From positions 7,671-71,670 of the forward strand of contig NZ_BAAALT010000097.1 in NCBI RefSeq assembly GCF_039528515.1: a stretch of DNA of 64,000 nt, given 5' to 3'. Both the position numbers and the translations under genes were made by a program. Under the pieces are notes generated by a model that did not search any database, had not been told where the DNA came from, and saw nothing but the letters and a program-made list of their open reading frames with translations. Numbering within the stretch: position 1 is the first letter of the stretch; each line of letters opens with the position of its first letter. The stretch is from Luedemannella flava (GTDB lineage: Bacteria > Actinomycetota > Actinomycetes > Mycobacteriales > Micromonosporaceae). Positions 36,707-44,907 of this stretch are shown piece after piece.

Positions 36707-36710
<4 letters not shown>
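35997..36710 (-). CDS. pcaH: Protocatechuate 3,4-dioxygenase beta subunit
   Basis: A 237-residue catalytic chain of protocatechuate 3,4-dioxygenase. The iron site is present: the first Tyr in NAAGRYRHAADNW, the second Tyr in KPGAYPWRNHHNAWR, and the two His in RPAHIHFSLFG. Also visible are the family start PLDSPGYGSTALRHP and QMYFPDDPLI. It opens the aromatic ring between the two hydroxyls. GTG at 36710 overlaps the pcaF stop by four bases; the upstream frame is a shadow of pcaF. Confidence 0.94.
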
Positions 36711-37885
<1,175 letters not shown>

Positions 37886-37907
37886 GTCGCCACCTCGCTC
37901 CGCTCGG

Positions 37908-38654
37908 TCATGTCTGTTGCAGCTTTCGCAGCACGGCGAGCTCCTCCGGGGTCGGTGGCGGGGTGGTCCGGACGTCGTGGGCCACTCTGAGGTCCCAGCC
38001 GGTGGCCGACCGTGCCGCGTCGGGGTCCACGCCGGGGTGCCGGTGGGTCAGCGTCAGCTCGCAGGTGGCCGGGTCGGCCTCCAGGATGCCGAGGTCGGTG
38101 ATGACCGTGCGGGGGCCGGCGCCGCGCAGGCCGAGGCGTTCGCGGTCGCCCGGGCCGGACCCGAAGCCGACGCTCGTGACGAAGTCGACGCGCTCGACGA
38201 ACGCGCGTCGGTTCTGCCGGACGATGACGACCACCTCGCGGCAGGACGCGGCGATCTCCGGCGCCCCGCCGGCGCCGGGCAGGCGGACCTTCGGGTGCTG
38301 GTAGTCGCCGCCGATCATCGTCGTGTTGATGTTGGCGTACCGGTCGATCTGGGCGGCGCCGAGGAACCCGACGTCGACGCGGCCCGGCTGCAGCCAGTAG
38401 TTGAACACCTCGGGCACGCTGACCACGGAGTCGGCCGTGTCGGCCAGGATGCCGTCGCCGATGGACAGCGGCAGCGTGCCGGGCTTGGCGCCCAGCGTGC
38501 CGGACTCGTAGATGAGGACGAGGTGCGGCGCGTGGGTGCGCCGGGCCAGGTTGGCCGCGGTGCTGGGCAGGCCGATGCCGACGAAGCAGACCGCCCGGTC
38601 GCGCAGCGCGCGCGACGCGGCGACGCACATCATCTCGTCCGGGCTATAGGACAT
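37908..38654 (-). CDS. pcaJ: 3-oxoadipate CoA-transferase beta subunit
   Basis: A 248-residue CoA-transferase subunit that moves CoA from succinyl-CoA to 3-oxoadipate together with PcaI. Family features are FVGIGLPSTAANLARRTHAP, the catalytic Glu in LIYESGTLGAKP, and GFLGAAQIDRYANINTTMIG. The catalytic Glu is followed by SGTLG, more like the actinobacterial forms than enteric SGLLG. ATG at 38654 overlaps pcaI by 11 bp. Confidence 0.92.
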   Translation of the reverse strand: MSYSPDEMMCVAASRALRDRAVCFVGIGLPSTAANLARRTHAPHLVLIYESGTLGAKPGTLPLSIGDGILADTADSVVSVPEVFNYWLQPGRVDVGFLGAAQIDRYANINTTMIGGDYQHPKVRLPGAGGAPEIAASCREVVVIVRQNRRAFVERVDFVTSVGFGSGPGDRERLGLRGAGPRTVITDLGILEADPATCELTLTHRHPGVDPDAARSATGWDLRVAHDVRTTPPPTPEELAVLRKLQQT

Positions 38655-39444
38655 GGCTCTCCATCCACGCGGCGAACCGGTCGCGGTCGCGGCTGATGTC
38701 GTCCCAGGCGACGTAGAAGTCGTTGTCGCGGGTCGAGTATCCGTGCGTGTAGGAGGGGTGCGACCCGTTTCTTGCGACCGCCACGTAGGTGAGCGCCCAG
38801 CCGGGCAGCACGACCGCGTCGGGCACCGGGGTCAGCTCGTCGACGATCTCCTCGACGGTGACGAGGCTGCGCTTCGCGGCGAGCACGGCCTCCTTCTGCA
38901 CGCCGGTGATGCCCCACAGCTGCACGTTGCCGGCCCGGTCGGCGCGTTGCGCATGCACGATGCCGACGTCGGGGGTCAGGGCCGGGACGGCGGTGAGGAC
39001 CTCGCCGGTGAACGGGCACTCGATCGGCCTGATGGTGGCGGTCTGGCCGGCCAGGTCGGTGCCGACGTACCCGCGCAGCACCGCGAACGGCAGCCCGCTG
39101 GCGCCCGCCACGTACCGGTTGGCCATGCCGGCGTGGCTGTGCTCCTCCAGTTCGAGGGGGCGGGGCCAGCCGTTCTCGACCGCGTCGCGCAGCCGGTGCA
39201 GCGAGCCGACGCCGGGGTTGCCGCCCCACGAGAAGACCAGCCGGCGGGCGCAGCCCATGCCGATCAGCTGGTCGTAGATGACATCGGGCGTCATCCTGAC
39301 GAGCGTGAGGTCCCGCCGCCGCTGGCGGATGATCTCGTGCCCGGCGGCGAACGGGATGAGGTGGGTGAAGCCCTCCAGCGCCACCGTGTCGCCGTCGCGG
39401 ACCAGCCCGCCGACGGCGTCCGCCAGCGACACGATCTCCGCCAT
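38644..39444 (-). CDS. pcaI: 3-oxoadipate CoA-transferase alpha subunit
   Basis: A 266-residue alpha subunit with the signatures VRDGDTVALEGFTHLIPFAA, LVFSWGGNPGVGSLHR and QRADRAGNVQLWGITG. It forms the transferase with PcaJ. It is the first gene of the eight-gene pca operon; the upstream 180 bp contains two GTTCG-N5-CGAAC palindromes shared with the divergent pobA gene, one of them only 18 bp before the start codon. Confidence 0.92.
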   Translation of the reverse strand: MAEIVSLADAVGGLVRDGDTVALEGFTHLIPFAAGHEIIRQRRRDLTLVRMTPDVIYDQLIGMGCARRLVFSWGGNPGVGSLHRLRDAVENGWPRPLELEEHSHAGMANRYVAGASGLPFAVLRGYVGTDLAGQTATIRPIECPFTGEVLTAVPALTPDVGIVHAQRADRAGNVQLWGITGVQKEAVLAAKRSLVTVEEIVDELTPVPDAVVLPGWALTYVAVARNGSHPSYTHGYSTRDNDFYVAWDDISRDRDRFAAWMESHVL

Positions 39445-39462
39445 GCCGACCTCTTTCTCATT

Positions 39463-39477
39463 GTTCGGAAACCGAAC
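39463..39477. promoter_or_regulatory. PcaR/PobR-type operator next to pcaI
   Basis: GTTCGGAAACCGAAC is a perfect dyad of the form GTTCG-N5-CGAAC. IclR-family regulators of this pathway (PcaR, PcaU, PobR) are known to bind GTTCG-containing boxes. It lies 18 bp upstream of the pcaI start codon, where binding would affect the pca promoter. Confidence 0.55.
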
Positions 39478-39518
39478 GCAGGTGCTCTTGGCGAACGCTA
39501 CGGGGGCGGAGAACCTCG

Positions 39519-39534
39519 GGTCAACTTGTTGACC
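39519..39534. promoter_or_regulatory. 16-bp perfect palindrome in the pcaI-pobA gap
   Basis: GGTCAACTTGTTGACC is a perfect palindrome in the middle of the divergent promoter region. It differs from the PcaR-type boxes and could bind a second regulator. Confidence 0.4.
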
Positions 39535-39573
39535 TGTGAATCTGTCTCACGTCTGCTCGGTTGCCGAACCACT

Positions 39574-39588
39574 GTTCGCGGCACGAAC
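39574..39588. promoter_or_regulatory. PcaR/PobR-type operator next to pobA
   Basis: GTTCGCGGCACGAAC is a second GTTCG-N5-CGAAC dyad, 37 bp before the pobA start. A further half-site pair, GGTTGCCGAACC at 39559-39570, lies directly beside it, giving a triple arrangement like that described for PcaU and PobR operators. Confidence 0.5.
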
Positions 39589-39625
39589 CTGGCGGCGCGG
39601 CTGCTTTTCCATTTTGATGGTCGCC

Positions 39626-40792
39626 ATGGAACGCACGCAGGTCGGCATCATCGGGGCGGGGCCGGCGGGGCTGCTGCTGTCACACCTGCTGGCCCTCGCG
39701 GGTGTCGAGTCGGTCGTCGTCGAGCTGCGCAGCCGCGAGCACTGCGAGCAGCGGCAGCGGGCCGGCCTGCTCGAACACGGCACCGTGGCGACGCTGCGGG
39801 CGGCCGGGCTCGCGGGCCGGCTCGACGCCCAGAGCGTCGAGCACGGCGGCATCTATCTGCAGTACGCGGGGGAGCGGCACCATCTCGACTTCCGCGACCT
39901 CGTCGACCGGACGGTCACGATCTACGCCCAGACGGAGATCGTGAAGGACCTCATCGCGGCCCGGCTGGCGGCCGGCCAGCGGCTCGACTTCTCGGTCTCC
40001 GCCACGGCGGTCTCCGATCTGGACGGACCTCGTCCGGTGCTGCGCTACGTCGACGCGTCCGGCGCCGCGCGGGCGATCGCGTGCGACGTGATCGCGGGGT
40101 GCGACGGGTTCCACGGGATCAGCCGGGCGGCGGTGCCGGACGTCGTGGCGTACGAGCGGGTCTATCCCTTCTCGTGGCTGGGCATCATCGCGGACGTCGC
40201 GCCGTCCACGGACGAGCTGATCTACGCGCACCATCCGGACGGGTTCGCGCTGCACAGCATCCGGACGCCGCACGTCAGCCGCCTCTACCTGCAGGTGCCG
40301 GCCGACGACGCGATCGAGGCCTGGTCGGATGAGCGGATCTGGGAGAACCTGCAGAGGCGCTTCGCCCTGCCCGGCTGGACGCTCCGGGAGGGCCCCGTCC
40401 GGGAGAAGGCGATCACGCCGATGCGCTCCTTCGTGAGCTCGCCGATGCGGCACGGGCGCCTGTTCCTCGCCGGCGACGCCGCCCACATCGTCCCCCCGAC
40501 GGGCGCCAAGGGCCTCAACCTCGCGGTCTCCGACGTCGCCCTGCTGGCCCCGGCCCTGATCGCCTGGCTCCGCGACGGCGACCCGTCGCTCGCCGACGCG
40601 TACCCGGCGGCCGCCCTGCGACGCGTCTGGCGCGCGACCCACTTCTCCTGGTGGATGACCCGGATGCTCCACCCGCTCCCCGGCGACCCCTTCACCACGC
40701 AGTTGCAACTGGCCCAGCTCCGCTACGTCACGACCTCCCGCCCCGCCGCGACCACCCTCGCCGAGAACTACACGGGCGTCGCCCCTGCCTGA
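39626..40792 (+). CDS. pobA: 4-hydroxybenzoate 3-monooxygenase
   Basis: A 388-residue flavin monooxygenase that converts 4-hydroxybenzoate to protocatechuate with NAD(P)H and oxygen. FAD-binding motifs are VGIIGAGPAGLLLSHLL at the N-terminus, CDGFHGISRAAVP in the middle (DG motif) and FLAGDAAHIVPPTGAKGLNL near residue 290. The substrate-binding REHCEQRQRAGLLEHGTV segment is typical of PobA. ATG at 39626 is chosen from the family start; ATG at 39617 is possible and no strong ribosome site is seen. It is divergent from the pca operon it feeds. Confidence 0.93.
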   Translation: MERTQVGIIGAGPAGLLLSHLLALAGVESVVVELRSREHCEQRQRAGLLEHGTVATLRAAGLAGRLDAQSVEHGGIYLQYAGERHHLDFRDLVDRTVTIYAQTEIVKDLIAARLAAGQRLDFSVSATAVSDLDGPRPVLRYVDASGAARAIACDVIAGCDGFHGISRAAVPDVVAYERVYPFSWLGIIADVAPSTDELIYAHHPDGFALHSIRTPHVSRLYLQVPADDAIEAWSDERIWENLQRRFALPGWTLREGPVREKAITPMRSFVSSPMRHGRLFLAGDAAHIVPPTGAKGLNLAVSDVALLAPALIAWLRDGDPSLADAYPAAALRRVWRATHFSWWMTRMLHPLPGDPFTTQLQLAQLRYVTTSRPAATTLAENYTGVAPA

Positions 40793-40793
40793 G

Positions 40794-40857
40794 CGGCAGA
40801 AGTCGACTTCTGGCGGTTATCCCGGGCTGGGAGACCGCCAGAAGTCGACTTCTGCAG
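40794..40857. repeat. Array 3: two 22-bp palindromes 42 bp apart, terminator-like
   Basis: Units start at 40794 and 40836, exactly 42 bp apart. Each contains the perfect palindrome CAGAAGTCGACTTCTG. Together they form a longer inverted repeat: 40796-40817 and 40834-40855 are perfect reverse complements around a 16-base loop. The element fills the 67-bp space between the convergent stops of pobA and the membrane protein gene, so it can act as a bidirectional terminator. It belongs to the same unit family as arrays 1 and 2. Confidence 0.8.
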
Positions 40858-40859
40858 GG

Positions 40860-41705
40860 CTACTTGCCGCGGTGGATCATCTTGTTGGACTGGTCGACGA
40901 AGGGGGCGGGCATCGTTAGGGACCAGCGGGGGTCCTTGGCCATGGCCGTCATCCTGGTGACCGAGAGGATCGTGTCCGGGCGGGTGGCGCCGCGGCCGTG
41001 GCCGAACGGGCCGCTGTACGACTCGATCATGACGACCACCCCGTCGGCGCGCATCAGTTCGATGCGGACGTCCTTGAGGGAGCACTTGGTGTCCGGGCAC
41101 CCGTACGGGCCCATCGTGGCCACCCGCAACCTGGCGCCGCCGGGCAGGTCCGACACCGTGCAGGTGAAGCCCTTCCCGTCGGGCGGGCAGGTCAGCTCGC
41201 CGGGCGCGGGCTCGCCGTCGGTGTAGCTCAACGGCTGGTTGCTGACGCCCGCCGTGATGGTCGCCTTGCCGTGACCGTCGTCGAGGACGAACATCCCCGA
41301 CGCGGTGCCCGGGACGTCGTAGAAGTCGATCTCGGAGATCCGGCCGTCCGGGACCAGCGTCTTGAGGACGGCGACGACCGCCTGCCCGCTGGTGGCCTTG
41401 TGGCCGGGCGGGATGACCAGCGCGGGCGCGGACGCCGAGGGTTCGACGGTCTTCTCGGCCGCCGACGTCCCGGCCGCCGACGCGAACTGCGGGACCGTCG
41501 TGGGGGCCGGGCCGGCGGTGAGCGTGGCGATCACGCCCGCCGACGCGGCGATGACCAGGGCCGTGGCCCCGCTGGCGAGCGCGGCGAGCCGGCGCCGCCG
41601 CAGTCGCGTCCCGGCGGCGACGGCGTCGGTGACGAGCGAGCCGAGCGGCGGCGGGCCGCTGTCGGCCAGCTCCCCGGTGAGCCGATCGCGAATCTCGGAC
41701 TGCAT
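40860..41705 (-). CDS. Single-pass membrane protein paired with ECF sigma factor
   Basis: A 281-residue protein. A cytosolic start of about 45 residues (MQSEIRDRLTGELADSGPPP and a basic RLRRRRL stretch) precedes one transmembrane helix (LASGATALVIAASAGVIATL). The outer part is Ser/Thr/Ala-rich, then a soluble domain with four Cys (LTCPPDGKGFTCTVSDL, YGCPDTKCSLKDV). Downstream of a SigE-type sigma gene such proteins are often anti-sigma-like regulators, although no zinc-binding anti-sigma motif is visible. ATG at 41705 follows GAGG. It is cotranscribed with the sigma gene at 24 bp. Confidence 0.75.
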   Translation of the reverse strand: MQSEIRDRLTGELADSGPPPLGSLVTDAVAAGTRLRRRRLAALASGATALVIAASAGVIATLTAGPAPTTVPQFASAAGTSAAEKTVEPSASAPALVIPPGHKATSGQAVVAVLKTLVPDGRISEIDFYDVPGTASGMFVLDDGHGKATITAGVSNQPLSYTDGEPAPGELTCPPDGKGFTCTVSDLPGGARLRVATMGPYGCPDTKCSLKDVRIELMRADGVVVMIESYSGPFGHGRGATRPDTILSVTRMTAMAKDPRWSLTMPAPFVDQSNKMIHRGK

Positions 41706-41729
41706 GAGCAACCTCTTTCGGAGGGCGGT

Positions 41730-42224
41730 TCAGGAAGTGGTGATCGGTAGGTCCGTGCCGAGGACCGCGCGCAGGTCCGCCAGCGCCCGGACCGTGAGGC
41801 TCTTCACCGCGGACGGCGTGAGCCGCAGGATCTCGGCGGTCGTCTCGACGCTGTGGTCGTCCCAGTAGCGCAGGACGATCACGGCGCGGCGTTGTGGCGG
41901 CAGCCCGCGCAGCGCGTCCACCAGGGTCAGGCGGAGGTCCGCCTGGTCCCCGGAACCCGCGCTGTCCGGAATGTCGGCCACGGGCCGTTCCGTCGAGCGG
42001 AGCCGCCGTTTCTCGGTGAGGAGCTCGCGCAGCAGCACCCGGCGCGCGTACGCGTCGACGTTCTCCCGACGCAGGATCCGCGCCCACGAGACGTACAGCT
42101 TGGCCAGGGTCTGCTGGGTGAGGTCCTGCGCCTGGTGCCAGTCGCCGCACATCAGGTAGGCCAGGTCCCGCAGCCGGGCCGCCCGTACCGTCGCGTACTC
42201 GATGAACTCGTCGTGGGCCGACAC
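41730..42224 (-). CDS. SigE-type ECF RNA polymerase sigma factor
   Basis: A 164-residue sigma factor of the actinobacterial SigE (SigM-like) group. Region 2 reads FIEYATVRAARLRDLAYLMC-GDWHQAQDLTQQTLAKLYV, and region 4 reads LRGLPPQRRAVIVLRYWDDH and ILRLTPSAVKSLTVRALADL. It would direct polymerase to a small regulon, probably including itself. GTG at 42224 is preceded by GGGGGAC; codons upstream in the frame show no family resemblance. A palindrome at 42253-42266 lies close to its start. Confidence 0.88.
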   Translation of the reverse strand: MSAHDEFIEYATVRAARLRDLAYLMCGDWHQAQDLTQQTLAKLYVSWARILRRENVDAYARRVLLRELLTEKRRLRSTERPVADIPDSAGSGDQADLRLTLVDALRGLPPQRRAVIVLRYWDDHSVETTAEILRLTPSAVKSLTVRALADLRAVLGTDLPITTS

Positions 42225-42252
42225 GTCCCCCGCCCTTCGTGGCTGCTGAGCG

Positions 42253-42266
42253 TACCTACGTAGGTA
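42253..42266. promoter_or_regulatory. 14-bp palindrome upstream of the sigma gene
   Basis: TACCTACGTAGGTA is a perfect palindrome in the 94-bp gap between the sigma gene and the divergent HTH_42 gene, 29 bp before the sigma GTG. It is a candidate operator for either gene. Confidence 0.4.
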
Positions 42267-42324
42267 AGGACGCGGTGGCCCGGGAAACGGATGCTGTCGC
42301 AGGTCGGGCCTAGACTCCGTGCCC

Positions 42325-43422
42325 ATGGACGCGCTGGAGGTCGCCCGCCGGCGGCTGCACAATCAACACCTTTCGGGCGTCGCGCTGAGCGATCCGGTCG
42401 CCGTGGTCCGCCACCTCGGCTGCGTCCAGGCCCAGGAGTACGCGGTGGCGCGCTGGGCCGTCGGGCAACGCTGTGCGGGTGTCGACGACGACGCGGTGCG
42501 CGACGCCGTCGACGCGGGCCGCATCCTGCGCACCCACATCATCAGGCCGACCTGGCATTTCGTCGCCCCGGAGGACATCCGGTGGATCCAGGCCGCCACC
42601 GCGCCGCGGGTGCACCGGCTCAGCGGCACCTACTACCGCATGCACGGCCTCGACGACGAGATGGCCGCCCGGACCGCGAAGGTGATCGCGTCCGCGCTGC
42701 GCGGCGGCAACCACCTCACCCGCCCCGAGCTGGCCGCCGTGCTCGCCGCCGCCGGCCTGCCGGCCACCGGCAACCACCTGGCGTACGTGGTGATGCGCGC
42801 CGAGCTCGACTGCCTCATCGTCAACGGCCCGATGCGCGGCAAGCAGCACACGTACGCGCTGCTCGACGAGCGCGTGCCGGACCGCGGTCCGGACTACACC
42901 CCCGACGAGGCCCTCGCGGAGCTGACCCGCCGCTTCTTCACCAGCCACGGCCCCGCCACGGTCAAGGACTTCGCGTCCTGGTCGAGCCTGACACTCACCC
43001 AGATCCGGCACGGCCTGTCGCTGGTCGGTCCGGCCCTGGAGTCCGTCACGGTCGACGGCCGGGTCTACTGGTTCGCGCCGTCCGCCCCGCCGCCGCGCGA
43101 CCCGTCACCCACCGCGCACGTGCTGCCCATCTACGACGAGTACGTGCAGGCCTACTCCGAGGGCCGGCTGCCCATCGTGAACGTCGCGGACCGCGACATC
43201 GGCCCGGCCAACCTGAACATGCTGGCCCACCCGCTGGTGCTCGACAGCCAGCTCATCGGCTACTGGCGGCGCACGGTAACCGGCGCCGGCATCGAGGTCA
43301 CCCCGACCGTGGCCGTCGACTTGTCCGACGCCGAGCGGGCCGCGATCGAGGCGGCCTTCGCCCGTTACGGCGCCTTCGCGGGCGCTACCGTCACCGTGGC
43401 CTGGCCCGCCCGCGCCACGTAG
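42325..43422 (+). CDS. Winged-helix (HTH_42, AlkZ-like) protein
   Basis: A 365-residue protein of the HTH_42/DUF1006 family. It starts MDALEVARRRLHNQHLSGVA and carries the hallmark LGCVQAQEYAVARWAVGQR near residues 33-51, RTHIIRPTWHFVAPEDIRWI, and VLPIYDEYVQAY. In the characterised branch (AlkZ, AlkX) these winged-helix proteins are DNA glycosylases that repair alkylation or crosslinks, using a QxQ motif, here QAQ. ATG at 42325 has TAGACT at 42311-42316, placing a transcript start on the ATG, so it may be leaderless; GTG at 42319 is an alternative. Its 3' end overlaps the convergent membrane gene by 58 bp. Confidence 0.82.
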   Translation: MDALEVARRRLHNQHLSGVALSDPVAVVRHLGCVQAQEYAVARWAVGQRCAGVDDDAVRDAVDAGRILRTHIIRPTWHFVAPEDIRWIQAATAPRVHRLSGTYYRMHGLDDEMAARTAKVIASALRGGNHLTRPELAAVLAAAGLPATGNHLAYVVMRAELDCLIVNGPMRGKQHTYALLDERVPDRGPDYTPDEALAELTRRFFTSHGPATVKDFASWSSLTLTQIRHGLSLVGPALESVTVDGRVYWFAPSAPPPRDPSPTAHVLPIYDEYVQAYSEGRLPIVNVADRDIGPANLNMLAHPLVLDSQLIGYWRRTVTGAGIEVTPTVAVDLSDAERAAIEAAFARYGAFAGATVTVAWPARAT

Positions 43423-43925
43423 GCGAGCGCCAGGCCGGTGCAGATCACCAGCAGCCAGGGCAGCACGCCCGCGTCCTGCGAGATGCGCACCCACAGCGGC
43501 AGGGCGTCCGGGTCGTCCGGGCCGCCGAGGCGCTTGACCGCGCCGGTCATCGCGGCGGGCAGCCACGCCAGCGCGTACTCCCGGGGTGCCTCGGCGGCGC
43601 TGAACCGCGCGGACACGAAGGCGATCATCGCAGCCTGCACCGCGACCGCCCCGCCGAGGACGCCGAGGACGCCGGCCCAGGCCGGGCGCAGGCGGCGCGC
43701 GATCAGGGCGGTGCCGGTGACCACAGCGGCCCACAGCAGGGTGGCGGTCAGCGCGGCCGTCGCCCCGTCGCCGATCAGCGAGAGCAGCAGCGCCACGGCG
43801 ACCAGCGCGCCGAGCAGCGGCCACAGCGTGATCGCGGGTCGGCGGGCCAGCCAGCGGCCCGCGCCGATGCCGGCGGCGAGCAGGACCAGGGCGGCGACGG
43901 CGAAGAACACGGCCTCGTCGGACAC
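43365..43925 (-). CDS. Hypothetical five-helix membrane protein
   Basis: A 186-residue integral membrane protein not recognised. Hydrophobic segments are VFFAVAALVLLAAGIGAG, LWPLLGALVAVALLLSLIG, ALTATLLWAAVVTGTALIA, WAGVLGVLGGAVAVQAAMIA and VLPWLLVICTGLALAYVA. Between the fourth and fifth lies a soluble stretch with FVSARFSAAEAPREYALAWL. ATG at 43925 follows GAGG-like sequence. The tail overlaps the convergent HTH_42 gene by 58 bp. A role cannot be given. Confidence 0.65.
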   Translation of the reverse strand: MSDEAVFFAVAALVLLAAGIGAGRWLARRPAITLWPLLGALVAVALLLSLIGDGATAALTATLLWAAVVTGTALIARRLRPAWAGVLGVLGGAVAVQAAMIAFVSARFSAAEAPREYALAWLPAAMTGAVKRLGGPDDPDALPLWVRISQDAGVLPWLLVICTGLALAYVARAGQATVTVAPAKAP

Positions 43926-43978
43926 GACTACCTCCTGCTCTCGGGGTGCACAGACTACGACGTGGCAAGGTGGAGCGC

Positions 43979-44860
43979 ATGCGACTGTCGATCTGGCCCG
44001 GCGCGGGGCAACCTTACGGCGAACTGGTGGCGGCGGCCCGGCACGCGGGCGAGACCGGCTGGGACGGCGTGTACGTGGCCGACCACTTCATGCCGAACGC
44101 GGGCGGCGTCCGCCTGCCGGACGATCCGGTCCTGGAGTGCGGCTCGCTGCTCGCCGCGCTGGGCGCGCTCGTGCCGCGGGTGCGGATCGGCGCGCTCGTC
44201 TACGGCATCACGTACCGGCACCCGGCCGTGCTCGCCAACATGGCGGCGACCGTGGACCACATCACGGACGGCCGGTTCATCCTCGGCGTCGGCGCGGGCT
44301 GGCAGGTCAACGAGCATGAGCAGTACGGCATCGAGCTGCCGCCGGTGAAGCAGCGGCTCGACCGGTTCGTCGAGGCGCTGCGCGTCCTGCGCGGCCTGCT
44401 CACCCAGCCGACCACCACCCTCGACGGGGAGTACTACCAGCTCACCGACGCGTACTGCGAGCCGAAGCCGGTCCAGGACCCGTTGCCGATCCTCATCGGT
44501 GGCAGCGGCGAGAAGCGCATGCTGCGCATCGTCGCCGAGCACGCCGACGCGTGGAACACGTGGGGCCGCCCCGACCTGATCGCGCACAAGATGGCCGTGC
44601 TCGACGGGCACTGCGCGGCCGTGGGCCGGGACCCGCGGTCGATTCTCCGGTCCGCGCAGGCCCTCACCGTCGTCGACGGGCCGCTGCCGGAGAACATGCC
44701 GATGCCGGTCATCGGGGGGTCGCCGGGGGCGCTCGCGGACACGATCGCGCAGTACCGGGCGATCGGGCTCGACGAGCTGATCGTGCCCGACGGGTTCCTC
44801 GGCACGGGCGCCGACCGGCTCAAGGCGATGGACACGATCCTCGGCATTGTCCGGGGTTGA
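43979..44860 (+). CDS. LLM class F420-dependent oxidoreductase
   Basis: A 293-residue luciferase-like TIM-barrel protein. It shows the family patterns MRLSIWPGAGQPYGELVAAA, GWDGVYVADHFMP, RVRIGALVYGITYRHPAVLA, MAATVDHITDGRFILGVGAG and PILIGGSGEKRMLRIVAEHA. F420-dependent members reduce or oxidise varied substrates; the cofactor is inferred from subfamily resemblance and FMN use is possible. ATG at 43979 follows GGTGGAG. It is divergent from the hypothetical membrane gene. Confidence 0.85.
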   Translation: MRLSIWPGAGQPYGELVAAARHAGETGWDGVYVADHFMPNAGGVRLPDDPVLECGSLLAALGALVPRVRIGALVYGITYRHPAVLANMAATVDHITDGRFILGVGAGWQVNEHEQYGIELPPVKQRLDRFVEALRVLRGLLTQPTTTLDGEYYQLTDAYCEPKPVQDPLPILIGGSGEKRMLRIVAEHADAWNTWGRPDLIAHKMAVLDGHCAAVGRDPRSILRSAQALTVVDGPLPENMPMPVIGGSPGALADTIAQYRAIGLDELIVPDGFLGTGADRLKAMDTILGIVRG

Positions 44861-44907
44861 TACGAATTCAAATATCGAAGCGTGACGCCGTCGTATACGT
44901 TGGGTGA

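Noticed and set aside
43365..43422. The 58-bp antisense overlap of the HTH_42 and membrane protein genes as a regulatory device.
   Set aside because: Both C-termini are weakly conserved regions; a simple run-on of stop codons in GC-rich DNA explains it without special function.
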